A stretch of DNA of 64,000 nt from assembly GCF_963259705.1 (NCBI RefSeq), contig NC_081841.1, positions 117,313,033 to 117,377,032 on the forward strand. The letters are read 5' to 3'. The stretch is from Myotis daubentonii (Eukaryota; Chordata; Mammalia; Chiroptera; Vespertilionidae). The notes below the pieces were generated by a model that saw nothing but the letters and a program-made list of their open reading frames with translations, was not told the DNA's origin and ran no database searches. The position numbers and the translations under genes are program-made. Shown here one piece after another: positions 23,047 to 37,100 of this stretch. The first letter of the stretch is position 1. Every line of letters starts with the position of its first letter.

Positions 23047-26000
23047 GTGAGACCCCGTCGCGCCCTGGAGGCGCGGGAGTCGCCAGGATGCTGCGGGCGG
23101 GAGCGCGGATGGACGGTTAGGCTGCCTGGCTCGAAGCTGGCGCTGGGCCGGCAGGAAGTATGTGTTGGGATCTCCGAGGGGGTTCGCGGCTTGGGCACAA
23201 GGAGCTGGCTCACCAGGGAGGACACTCGAAGCGTTGGGAGTTGAGGTTTGGACCCGGGAGAAGAGGGAGTTTGCAGGGAAAAGAGATCGAGTGGTGTATG
23301 TTGCACCACCTGACCGACGTCCTGGGTGTGAGGAGTGAGGCGGGAGGCGGGAGGCGGGTGGGACACCTTTGCTGGGCTCCAAGGTTTGGGGAAAGAGATC
23401 GAGGCCTGCGGCCCGCCCGAGAGATAGAGCGGAGCTGGTTAGAAAGGGCAGGAGGGAGGGACTGCCCTCCCTCGCCCCCCCCCCCCCCCGCGCCGTGCAC
23501 CCTGCAGACCCCCTGCTAGTCCCGAGTGGCCGCGCACGTAGAGCCCTGGAAGATAATTTGACCCCAAGGCTACCTCTCCAGAGGAGCCCGGCAAGCCCGC
23601 AGCAGCCAGATGGGTGGAGGCCCCAGCGGATATAAGCCCGCTCCCGCGGGGGCGGGGAAGGGGAAACTGTCTGGATGGACAACGCTACGCACTAGCCTGG
23701 GCGGCCTCCGGGGCCCAGGGGTCAGAGCCTCCGGTTGAGACGCGGCCTGTAACCTTCAAGGAACAGCTGTGCAGAGAGCGTCTAAGGGCGGCCGACGGAC
23801 TCGGACAACTTGGTGCCACCTCCCCAGCAGGGCTAAACCCTGAGAATATGCAGATGATTAAGACACCGCCTCTCCAGCGCCCTGCATCACAATCACCACC
23901 ACCACTCGGGCCTTGGCCTGGGATCTCCGTTTTACAACTGTAGAATAGTAGCCACGTGTGCCCACAGGAGGTGACACACCTACCCTTGGAGTAGTGGCCC
24001 TGTTGTGGACGACAAACTTAAGGGGTTCGGGTGGGGGGTGGGGAAGAAACCGCAGCCTGGCGGGTGTTGCTTAATGGTTGAGCGGGGACCTATGAACCAG
24101 GAGGTCACCATTCGATCTGATCAGGGCACATGCCCGCGTTGGGGGGTGGGTCCCCAGTGTGGGGCGTGCAGGAGGCAGCAGATCAGTGATTCGCATAATT
24201 GATGTTTCTGTTTTTCTCTTACTCTCTGAAGTCGATAAAAAATATATATATTTTAAAAGGAAGAAAGAGCAAAACACAGTGCCCGCCTCCACAGCTTCTT
24301 TGCTCAAAGTGTTCCCCCTCTTTCCTCCACTTTCTCTCTGGTTTCTTCAGCTCCCTCCCTGCTCAGTGTCTGAGTCAAAGTATGTGAAACAATTCTAAAG
24401 ATATTTCTCCTTATCTAATTTTTGTAGAGAATTTACCAAAAGAGGATGGACTGTGAGTTAGTTTAGCAGAGGAAATATATGTCCTTGTGACTCCCACTAT
24501 TGGGCAAAGCAGAAGATATATGCTCATCAGATCCTTCCCATAGATTTGGTATAGAACTATTCTACCATGGAAGATTCCAAGTTCATATTTTGATGGCCAT
24601 TTGTCAGGTGCCTACAAAGTACAAGGTACTATTGCTGGGAACTGAAACTATAAAGAAATCCTAATGTCCAAGGGACTTGAGTCATCCAAGAGGGAAAAGG
24701 CTTGAAGATGGTAATTATGATACAAGGTGGCCTGAAGCAAGTGCTCTTTGTACAACCAGTGCGTGTACAAAATTCCAGGGAAAGGAAAAATTACTTCCAG
24801 CTGGGGTGTTCTTTCTGGCAGAGAAGACAGTGCAGCAGCCCTGAGGGGTAAGTAGAAGCCTCATAGAGTTGTTGAGCATCCCATGTGGTGGAAAGGGGCT
24901 GAGCCACAGCCCTTGGTTGGGCAGGATAAAGTATGTGGTTGAAAGTGAGAAAAGAAGCTAAGGAGGGAGGGATTCTCTCTGGCTGGCATGAGAGCTGGAC
25001 TAACTGACTTTGACATTAATTGCTAAGTGGGAAGCTACTGAGAGTAGGGAGCAGGGACACAGAATGATTCCAGAGAGAGCTGGGAAGAGATGCTTATTGG
25101 CCAGGTTTGTCTGCTATCTCCATGCTCTTCCTCCTCCCACTTAACTCTGCAAAGAACTGGCTCACCAACAGCGCACTTCTGTGACAAACTGCTCCCCTGC
25201 ATCATTGACTGAGCCCTTTAAAAAGAAAGAAGCTAGCCCTGGCCTGGTGGCTCACTTGATTGGAGAGTCATCCTGTACACCAAGCATGTCAAACTTGTGG
25301 CATGCTGCCTGCTGGCTGTGAGTTTGACATGCTTGCTGTACACCAAAAGGTTGCAGGTTCAATTCCAGTCAGAGCACATGCCCAGGTTTGGGTTCAATTC
25401 CCCATGGGGGCACATTTGGTAGGTAACCGATTGTTTCTATCTCTCTAAAAATAAATACGAGGATTAGAAAAAAAAAAGAAAAGAAACTACACCCCTCAGA
25501 TTTCTCTCTCTCTGCCGGTGTTGCGAGGAGAGTGAAAGCCACAAACTTGATCTCAGAGGACCCGGGTTTACACCCCTCTTCATCACTTACAGTTTCTGCA
25601 ACCTTGGGCATTTTAGGCTGCCTGCACCTGGCTTTCCTCATTTCCACAATAGAAGGGCTGGTTAGGTGAGCCATCTTAAAGTGGGCTCATAACACTTTAC
25701 AGAATATAACAGTCTATCCAAAGCCCAGTTTGGTTTAGCTCTCAGTGACTCTCTCATAGACAGAGAGGAGCCTATTCTATTCCTAGCCCAGTGCTACAAC
25801 ACAGGATGTGGGAGCTTGATAAATATCTGGAATAAAAAAACCACAGGGATGAGTGAATTATGAGTGAATGGTTAACTCTGCTTGAACAGCAGTGAAAAAC
25901 TGGCTGCCTGGATTGGTACCTCAAAACCTGATGACATTGAGTTCCCACAGAAGTTGGTACTAGAGAAACCGTAAGTAACTGCAGTTCCCTGGGTAGGCTT

Positions 26001-29000
26001 TATCCAAGGTTTCCCTTGGCTACCAGCTCAGAAGAAAGCCCACAAAGATAGACCGTTAGTTAGCACACAATGTTTCAGACAGAATGTGTATGGCATTCTA
26101 AATTATTTCTTGGTGTGAGCACCTCTGGTTTTGACTTGTGGTACAAGAGCTGTTTAGTTTAACCCTTACTGATTTCCAAAAGCTGCTTTCAGTTGGGCCA
26201 CTCTTCCAAAGTGTACAAAGGTATATTCTGTGTATGCTCTTGTGCACTGTAGGCATTTAGGCAGTCAGGGCTGCTGTCACTGTTGGCAGTAGACCCAGCA
26301 AAGTTAACAGGTTCCTTTGCCATTATGCTGGACTTCTCACTTCCCTTCTATGCTAGCCTAGAGACTAACATCAAAGAGCTACAGAGGCGAAGTGAGAGGT
26401 GATGCAGTGCAGGGGAGAGGACATTTGGCTTAGAGTGAGACCTGGGCTCCCCTCACCAGCTCTACAGCCCTTGTCTGTTACTCCACTGCTGTGAGCATGT
26501 GTTTTCGTCTATAAAAGGAGGTGACCTTCACTTACAGGGTTATCAGGAGAGTGAGTAACTTGCTAGATACATGAAAGGGCTAGACCACATGGATTATGGT
26601 GTGGGAAGGTTCAAGGGGTACTGATAGGTAGTCTAGCTTTGTTCAGGCACTATGCCAGGGGTGTTAGCATGTATAACTTCATTCAGAGCTCCAGTAACTT
26701 GCCAGGCCTACCATCACATGTGTAAGAGAGGCTAGGTATTGGGCCCAGGATCACACTGCTGACCCTGTTGAGTGCAGAGCTGAGAACCAAAGCTCTGCCT
26801 GGCCCTGGCCACCATGGTTCAGTATTTACAGCGTCAGCCTGTACACTGAAGGGTCTCGGGTTTGATTCCCATCAAGGGCAAGTACCTGGTGCACATGTGG
26901 GAGGCAACCAATCCATGTGTCTCTCTCACATCATTGTTTCTGTCTCCTCTCTTCCCCTTCCCCCTCTCCACTCTCTCTGAAAATCAATGGAAAAAATATT
27001 CTCAGGTGAGGATTTAAAAAAAAAAAGCTCGGCCTGGGACTTCAGAGTTTACTTCTCTTTACCTCGCACTTGGTAGTGGCCACTAATGCACAGGGTGAAT
27101 ACAGCCTTTTATTTCTTCCTTTTAATCTTCACCACTATGGGTAGATAATGTTGGCCCACAATTTTTTATTGAGAGGCAGTGTAGCAGTGATTAGGAGCAT
27201 GGGTCTGGAGCAAAGTTGCTTGAGTGTTAGTCCTGTGGGACTTAGGTAACCTACCTGTGCTTCAGTTTTTTCACTAATAAAAATGAGATAATGGTACTTA
27301 CCTCAGAGGGTTGTTGTAAAGATTAAATGAGATATGTGTATAAAGTGCTTAGCATGATGCCTGACACAGAAGAAGAGCTTGATAAATATTAGCTGCTACA
27401 ATCATCATCATGGACATTCTCCTTCTGGGATTTCTGCAGGAGGCCTTAACATAATGTCATTAACAAACAGGTAGCTTGTAAATAATATCCTGATCCTACT
27501 ATTTTTTTAAAATGGGCATTTGAAATAAAGAAATTAGGAATGATTTACTGCAGGGGAATAAAACAAGATCAAAGACACCAAATGTATTTTTTTAAAATAT
27601 GTTTTTATTGATTTCAGAGAGAGGAAGAGAAAGAGTCAGAAATATCAACGATGAGAGTGAATATTGATCGATTGCTACCTGCAAACCCCCTACAGGGGAT
27701 GGATAGAGAGCTACCCAGGCATGTGTCCTGATTAGAAATTGAACTGTAACCTCCTGGTTTATGGGTCAACACTCAGCCCCTGAGCCACACTGGCTGGGCC
27801 TGAATGTATTTTTTACATTATTAAAATGTTTTGTTAATATAAATTCTATATAGAAATTAAATTATAAGGAAAGAATGTCTGCTATTCCTTCCGCTAACAA
27901 ATTAATGTTTTCATTTGTTTATCTCACTTTTCAATCCTTTCATTTGTTTGGAGTAACATCATAGATAAAATTCTATCTTTTAATTAATTTTTATCAAGGT
28001 TGATCCTTTTAAAATGGTACAGAGATGTTTAAAACAAAAAAGAGTGAATCCTTATTTCACCCGTAACCCCTTTCTAAATGATGGATCCACTTATACTTCT
28101 TTTAGTTATTTTTACATTTGTCTCTGTCTTTCTAAATGTACTTATATTGTTACTAGAGGCCCGGTGGATGAATTCATGCATGGGTGGGGTCTTTCTGGGT
28201 GGCCTGCAGGGATCCGGCTGAAACCCGCAGTCCAATGCTGCCTGCAACTCCCACCTGCTGTTCCCGCTCATCCTGGCCCTGCCCCACAGTGCCTGCCAGG
28301 GGCTCCTGCCCAATCACTTATTGCCCAATCACTACCTATTGGGAGAGGCTCATGTTGGCCGCAGCAGCGCTAGCCAGCCATGAGCCCTGGGTCTGCCCCC
28401 TCCCCCCCAAGGGGAGTGGCCTGCAGGATCAGGCTGAAACTGGCTCTCTGACATCCCTTGAGGGGTCCCGGATTGCAAGAGGGCACAGGCCAGGCTGAGG
28501 GACCCCACTGGTGCATGATCAGGTCGGGGAGGGACCGTAGGAGGACTCCAGGGCATGTCTGGCCCATCTCTCAGTTCCAATCGTCCGGACCCCAGCAGCA
28601 AGCTAACCTACTGGTCAGAGCATCTGCCCCCTGGTGGTCAGTGCACGTCATAGCGAGTGGTTGAGCAGCCTTAGCATATCATTAGCATATTATGCTTTGC
28701 TTGGTTGTTCGGTTGTTCTGCCGTTTGGTCTGTTTGCATATTACCCTTTTATTATATAGGATTCTTGATCTGTCAATTTTAGTTATTATCTGCTGACTTA
28801 TAATAGATGAATATCTAAATGTCTTATATTAACCTCCTTCCACTGCTTCTCCCCATCTTTCCATTGTAGTTATATCACAGTTTTAGTTAAATCAATGGTC
28901 AGTGTTTATTATGACAAGTAAATAATCTTCACTGATGAGGCAAGTATGTGTACGTTTGATTATATTTCTTTTTTGTTATGATTTCTTTTCCCATGGAGGT

Positions 29001-32000
29001 AATAATTGCTTTAATTCTTCATTTTCATAATTTTCATTGTAACTATTCTTAGTTTTTTCTATCAGATTTGTCATATGGTTTTTTTCCACAAACATTAGAT
29101 ATCCCATCAGTTTCATTCCCCTGTCCCCAGAGAACTCCCTCCTGGTGCCCTCTGTCCTCAGCTCCAGTCTGGAGTGATTACTCTCTAGATCCGTAGCACA
29201 ACTGCCATACTAGATATTTTGTCATGTTTACAGCTCCCAGGTCCTGGACCCTGTGTTGTCTTTCTCAAAGATTACCTCCCTCATTTTGCTAGAGCATATT
29301 CTCCTGCAATTTCTTAAGAAAAGTTATGAGGGTATGAGGGCTGGATACATAAAGAGGTAGAAAAAATAGTTGTGAGTACACAAAACACAGTTTATTCTTG
29401 TATTTATTAATTATTGTATTTATTTGCATTACAACTGTAAACCTACTTTTGCCAACCCCTGTATAAAATATATATATTTAAGTCTTTACATATCTGAAAA
29501 AAAGTCTTTATTCTACCCTCACTTTTAAAATATATTTGGCTGGCTATAAAAACCTTAGTTTAAAAATTATTTTCCTTCAGAATGTTGAAGACATTGGCAT
29601 TTTTATAGGAATTGCATTGAATCGATAGATTGCTTTGGACAGTATGGACATTTGATGTTTTATAATTTTCCAAGTACCGGTCTTTTGCCTCCTTGGTTAG
29701 ATTTATTCTTAGGCATTTTAATTTTTTTAATGCAATTGTAAATGGGATTATTTTCTTAGTTTCTGTCTCAGTTTATTATTGGTGTATAAAAATGCAACAG
29801 ATTTATGAATACTCATTATGTATCCTGGTACTTTACTGGATTTTTCAGTTCTAGTAGGTTTTTTTGTAGAATCTTTAGGGTTCTCTCTATATAGTATCAT
29901 GTTATCTGCCTTTTATTTCTTCTTGTCTGATTACTGTGGCCAGGAATTCTAGTACTATCTTCTCTCTATATAAAAGGCTAATATGCAAAGTGTCCCTTTG
30001 GGAGTTAGACCAGGAGTTTGGTCACTTGTTATGATGTGCGCTGACCACCAGGGGGCAGCGCAGAACGAAGGGAGGTCCCAACCAGCAGGTTCCAATCGGC
30101 TCTGATCGCTGTCCAGGCCTAAGGACTCTTCCTGTGCATGAATTTCATGCACCAGGCCTCTAGTGTTGAATAAAAGGACATCGCTGTCTTGTTCTGGATC
30201 ATAAGAAACTTTTAGTTTTTTCCCAGAATCTTCTTTTTATTTCTACTATACCAAAAGTTTCATGATATTGGGCCTTGGTCTAGGTCTCTTTTTAATCTGT
30301 GTGCAGACCATTACAGTGGACCTTTTAAATTTGAACATATGTGTTCCTTTGTTCTAGAATCTTTTATTTTTAATAATTTTTTCCACTCTATTTGCTCTGT
30401 AATCTTCTTCTAGCAATCCAGTTAATAATACCATATCCTTCCTGAATCGATTCTCTAATATTCACATTTTCTCTCTCCTATTTTTGTTTGTATTTGTTCT
30501 ACTTACAGACAGCTTTCCTGAATTTTATAGCCCAACTCTTCTGTGAAATTTTTTATTTTCAAGGTTTATTTTTATTCTCTGCTTGCTCATTTCCCCACAG
30601 TATCCTGTCCTTGTCATATGGTTTCTGTGTCCTCTCTTAACTCTTTAAAATTATTGTAATTTTTAAAAATTCTATTCTGTTCCTAACATTGTCTTATTTC
30701 TTCCAAGAACGTTGTTTAAACTTTGTTTTGATCTATTTTTCACACCGGAAACCTCAAATATCTGGTATTCTTTGGCTGTCTGAGATTATTTTAAGAAGAA
30801 TCTTAAAATAAAAGGTCTAAAAGGCTGATTGAATGCTCTGTATAGATAGGACTTATTGATCATTGGGTTACTATAGGGACCAGGTAAACCTGGCCTACCT
30901 ACTGGTTGACTCTCAGATGTCCAAATCTGGAGATCTTTTCTCTGGGCTTGGCACCAGCATTCTAAAGTCAGGGCAGGGAAAGAAAGGCTAAGGTTCCCCA
31001 AATCTCATTTGTAGACCTTCATATAACCCCACCCCCTGCCTGCTTTACACTACCTCCCAAGTACCTGATACCTTTAAGACCTGATTTTTGCCCTAGCCGG
31101 TTTGGCTCAGTGGATAGAGCGCCAGCCTGTGGATTGAAGGGTCCTGGGTTCTATTCCAGTCAGGGCACATTCCAGGTTGTGGGCTCGATCCCCAGTAGGG
31201 GGCATGCAAGGGGCAGCTGATCGATGATTCTCTCTCATCATTGATGTTTATATCTCTCTTCCTCTCCCTTCCTCTCTGAAATCAATAAAAATATATTTTA
31301 AAAAAAGACCTGATCTTAGAAGGGTTCTATGAGTCTTTCGCCTCTTTCTTGTCTGCATCTCCATTCTGCAGCGCTCAGATTGAAGTTCTTCCCCTGGGCT
31401 TGAGCCAGTCTTCATGTTATTTTTTGAAATTTGTTCACATCTCTTTGTCCTTGAGTGGCTATAAAAATTTTCTCTTTCCTATAACTTTCATATAGTTTGG
31501 GGATGGGGAGAAGATAATATGTATACATGTCAACATTCTGTGATCTCTAATGGAATTTTATAGAGATTCCATTAGAAAGTCCATTTTATATTCCATTAGA
31601 GATCACAGGACAGAATCTACAAAGTTATGTAAATAAATGCTGGAGAGGTATTTGGTAAAGTTCAGGAGCTATTTTATATTTCACTTATATTTTTGTTTTG
31701 ATTACATCCTTTCCCCCTTATTATCCCTCTCTCCATCTCTTCCATTCCTTCATTCCTCAGTAACCAGTGTGTCTGATATATATATCTGTCCACATGTTTT
31801 TCTATGTTTATACAGTTATATTCACGGATTTTTTCATCACTTATTTCCATAGAAAATGATTCTACAATAAAAAGTTTTTGCAACTTATTTTTCTTACCCT
31901 TTAACACATTTAGTCATCACTCCAGCTCAATAGACATCTATGTATCTAATGCTCTTTAATATTTGCATAATCCAGAGTAGAAAGCCATCTATTTAACCTT

Positions 32001-34013
32001 TTCTGTTTTGATGGACATTGAGATTTAAATTAGATCTTACTTTATTCAGCCATACCCTATGATGGGTATTCAATACCACAGAAAAAGAGGGGAAGGTATT
32101 TTTTAAAGCTAGCAAAACTAAATTCTAAAACTTGATAAGTCATATACAAAAAGAAAACTACAGACTGATCTCACTTATGAATTTAAATGCAAACAATTCT
32201 ATTAGTAAATATTAGTAAATTTAATAGAACATCAAAATTAAAATATTAGTAAATGTAATAGTAAAATATCAAAAGAATAGTGTTCCACTCTTACCATTTG
32301 CAACGTCATGGATGGAACTGGAGAGCATTATGCTAAGTGAAATAAGCCAGTCAATGAAGGAAAAATACCACATGATCTCACTCATTCATGGATAATAGAG
32401 ACCATTATAAACTTTTGAACAATAATAGATACAGAGGCAGAGCTGCCTCAAACAGATTGTCAAACTGCAGCGGGAAGGCCGGGGAGGGTTGGGGGGCAGG
32501 AGGTAGGGGGGTAAGAGATCAACGAAAGGACTTGTATGCATGCATATAAGCATAACCAATGGACATAAGACACTGGGGGATAGGGGAGGCTAGGGGACTG
32601 TCTAGGGCGGGGGGATAAAATGGACACATATGTAATACCCTTTGTAATACTTTAAGCAATAAATAAATAAAACAAAAACAAAACAAAACAAAAAAAGAAT
32701 AGTGTTCCATAATCAAGTAGGATTTATTCCAGTAATTCAAAATTGGTCCATTATCAGCAAATCTATCAACATAATTCATTATATCAATAAAGGACAAAAT
32801 CTATGAAGTTATGTTAATAAATGCTGGAGAGGTATTTGATAAGGTTCAGGAGATGGTTTATATATAAACTATAAAGAACATATTTATATACAACATTGGC
32901 TATCAGAAACCAAGACCAAAAATAGTATTAAATTTTTAAAATATATATATATTTTAGAGAAACCATCAACAAAACAACGAGAAAACCCACTGCGTGGGAA
33001 AACATATTTGCCAATGTCATATCTGATAAGGGCCTAATCTCCAAAATTTATAGGGAACTCATACAACTTAACAAAAGGAAGATAAACAATCCAATCAAAA
33101 AATGGGCAAAGGACCTAAATAGACACCTTTCAAAAGGGGACATTCAGAAAGCCAAGAGACATATGAAAACATGCTCAAAGTCACTAATCATCTGAGAGAT
33201 GCAAATCAAAACAACAATGAGGTACCATCTCACACCTGTCAGACTGGCTATCATCAACAAATCAACAAACGACAAGTGCTGGAGAGGATGTGGAGAAAAA
33301 GGAACACTTGTGCACTGCTGGTGGGAATGCAGACTGGTGCAGCCACTATGGAAGACAGTATGGAGTTTCCTCAAAAAACTAAAAATGGAACTCCCATTTG
33401 ACCCTGTGATCCCACTTCTAGGAATATATCCCAAGAAACCAGAAACAACAATCAGAAAGGATATATGCACCCATATGTTCATAGCAGCACAATTCACCAT
33501 AGCTAAGATCTGGAAACAGCCTAAGTGCCCATCTGTAGATGAATGGATTAGAAAACTGTGGTACATCTACATGATGGAATACTATGCTGCTGTAAAAAAG
33601 AAGGAACTCTTACCATTTGCAATGGCATGGATGGAACTGGAGAGCATTATGCTAAGTGAAATAAGCCAGTCAATAAAGGAAAAATACCACATGATCTCAC
33701 TCATTCATGGATAATAGAGACCATTATAAACTTTTGAACAATAATAGATACAGAGGCAGAGCAGCCTCAAACAGATTGTCAAACTGCAGTGGGAAGGCCA
33801 GGGAGGGGTGGGGGGCAGGAGGGAGGGGGGTAAGAGATCAACGAAAGGACTTGTATGCATGCATATAAGCATAACCAATGGACATAAGACACTGGGGGGT
33901 TAGGGGAGGCCAGGGGATTGTCAAGGGCGGGGGAAAAAAGGGGACACATATGTAATACCCTTTGTAAGACTGTAAGCAATAAAATAAAAATAAAAATAAA
34001 TAAACTAAATATA

Positions 34014-34101
<88 letters not shown>

Positions 34102-37100
34102 TGTTGGTAGTATTGCAGATGTCTCTGGTTTTGCCCCCCTTTAGCCCCACTCCCAGCCCTTACCCCTGTCCCCCCCCCCCCACTTATTGAGCACTTATTA
34201 TAAGAAGGGGAACCAGTAATTAAAGAACAGCCATTATGTGCCTGACACTGGACAAATTTAGAAATTTAGTCTCTTTTAGCAGGCAGTGAGATGGGTATTG
34301 CAGCCAACAGAATTTCTCATAATGATTCCCCCAGGGCTTCTAGTAAGTTTCCTGCTTAACAGTGTGGGGGCATGTATTATTTTACTTTATTGCATAATTA
34401 GTACATGAATTCATTCCCTTTGTTCAAAATGTTTCATAATACAGACAGATTAGAAGTGAAAAGCACCATACATACACCACCATCACTACTACTCACTTCC
34501 TGCCCCAAGATCTTTATTTCTATTTGTTTCATTTAATTTTCAACAACACTATGAAGTTGGTATTGTGGTTATTCTGATTTTAAGAGTTGAAGAAATCAAG
34601 GCTTGGCAATGTTATATTTCTTGAGGCAACTCAACTCCAGGGGTTTTATGAGGATTCATGAAACAATATAGTATATAATTCATGCAGTAAACGGTCTGGC
34701 ATATCTTCCTTAGGGAATTTGTAGGGACTTAGTGAAATTTCTGTACCAGGGACTGGAGTTTCTCATCTCCCCTCTTTCAGCACTGTTTCCAGACTGAAGA
34801 TTGGAAGCCTCAAGGGATTAGAGGCCTATCACCAGTGCACCCCAGGGGAACCCTCTCAGTGTTTTTAAAGTTGGAAGGTTTGTCCTGCTGGTGTGGCCCA
34901 ATGTTTGAGCATCAACCTATGAACCAGGAGGTCATGTTTTGATTCCCAGTTGGGGCATATACCCAGGTTGCAGGCTCGATTCTCTGTAGGGGGTATGCAG
35001 GAGGCAGATCAATGATTTCTTTTTCATCATTCATGTTTCTATTTCTCCCTCTCCCTTCCTCTCTGAAATCAATAAAAATATATTTTAAAAATAAATAAAT
35101 GAAGTTGGAAGGTTCCCAGCTCATAAGAGTTACTCAGGAAACAGCAGTTCTGTTTTGTTACCCACTATCCCCACTTCTCATCCTATTTCTCATCATGATG
35201 AGAGAGTGTGAGGATAATACCCCCCTTCCCAGGCTGGCCCCCAAAAGTGAGAAAGCAGGGCCAGAATGAGCCAAAAAAAAAGTGTCTGGAGCCCAGCTTG
35301 CGAATTAAAGTTCTTTTCCAGCTGTAATGATCTCCTTCTTTTTTTCCCACAGGGGCTAAACTGCACAGTCAAGAATAGTAAGTAATCTTTTTTGTTGTTG
35401 TTGTTCTTGTTGCTTTGATAAAGTGCTAACCTCATGCTGATCGCTGACAAAAACGCTGCCCTTCCTCTTCCAGTCTGGGATGAGGGCTGCACCTTCCAGC
35501 AGGAGGTACCCTTGAGAGCCTTGAATGCGCATACCTGCACTTCTTATCAAGAATATTCATCATCCATGCCCTGAGTGGTGTGGCTCAGTTGGTTGGTCCT
35601 CATCCAGCTCACTGAAGGGTTGCTGGTTTGATTCCTGCCAGGGCACACACCCAGGTTGTGGGCTTGATCCTGGTGTGGTGCATGGGTGCGTACAGGAGGC
35701 TGCTGATTGATGTTTCACTCTCACATTTATGTTTCTCTCTGTCTCTGTCTCTCCCTTCCTCTCTCTAAAAATCAATAATAATGCTTTTTAAAAAATTAAT
35801 ATTCAACTCTAGCTGCTTTGGCTCTGTGGATAGACTGTTGGCCTGCTGACTAGAGGGTCCCAGGTTCAATTCCAGTCAAGGGCACATGCCCAGGTTGTGG
35901 GCTCAATCCCCATAGGGGGCATGCTGGAGGCAGCTGATCAATGATTCTCATCATTGATGTTTCTATCTCTCTCTTTCCCTCTCCTTTCCTCTCTGAAATC
36001 AATAAAAATATTTTAAAAAAAACACCTAAAAAAAAGAATATTCATTATCCAAAGTCAGGAAGTGAGAAGCTAAACTGCCCTTTGGATTTTGAGATTATCC
36101 TTAAGGTGCTGCCGTGGTGTGTCAGTAATTCAGCTTGATTTGCCAGAACTCGTCACTGTAACATGAGTGACAACTATGGTTGATTTTGTTTTAATTCAAG
36201 AAGACACATATTTTAAGTGTCTGTGCTAATTAGGGACCCTGGCACATAAAAATAAAACAACTCTTTTCATTACCCCATCCTTCCTCTGTCCCCATTTCCA
36301 ACCACTATTTCATTTCAGAACCAACTTGTGTACTTTGTGTTCTCTCTTGATATACCTTTGAGATTTCAAAGCTTTACAGTGACCCAGGACAAACACAAGA
36401 AAAGAGGGGGCAGTATGGGAAAGCTGAGAACCCCACCCCTGATGTTTAAGGTCCAGCTCTCTGGATGTACTGCTGGGCATCTAGCTTGCATGCTTTAGTT
36501 TCTTGTAGTGTCTTGCAGAGCATGGAAGTCTCTGATTTCTGTTTTTCCTGGCTTCCAGGTACCTGCCTGGATGACAGCTGGATCCAGCCTCAAAAATTGA
36601 CCCCCTCATCCCCAAAAGATGTCCAGGTTCAGCTGCACTTTGCCCACACCCAGCATGGAGATTCTGTCCCTGTGGTTCATATTGAATGGACACTGCAGAC
36701 AGATGGTGAGTGGCCATGCCAGTGAGACCTGAGGGATTCTGTCCACCTCCAGGTGAACCCACAGACTAGACCATCTGACTCTCCCATCAGACTCAGAATT
36801 AGGTTTCCAGTCCTGTGCACAGACATGAGGGACCAAATTAGTGCTGAAAGGATCCATCATTTCATACAGTGAATACTTTTTCAGTGTTTTAGATATTGGT
36901 CCACAATATAGTCCATCCTACTATCCTTTATGAAAGATCTTCCTTCAGCCTAAAATCTTTATCACCCCAGAAAAAAAGTCACATGGTTAATTCTGTGACC
37001 ACAGTACCAAATATTTAATGGTTAACACATTTGTCAGCCTGCTTTTTCCCTTACTTTAGAGGTTACCATTTCTTCAAATGACACCCCCCAAAAAACTCTT

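Noticed and set aside
22590..23682. Long overlapping ORFs on both strands across the CpG-rich region (up to 238 residues)
   Set aside because: They come from high GC content, which removes stop codons. They overlap IL17RA exon 1 in other frames, show no domain and have low-complexity composition.
33779..34190. ORFs with long Ile-Tyr repeats
   Set aside because: Translation of the TA microsatellite.
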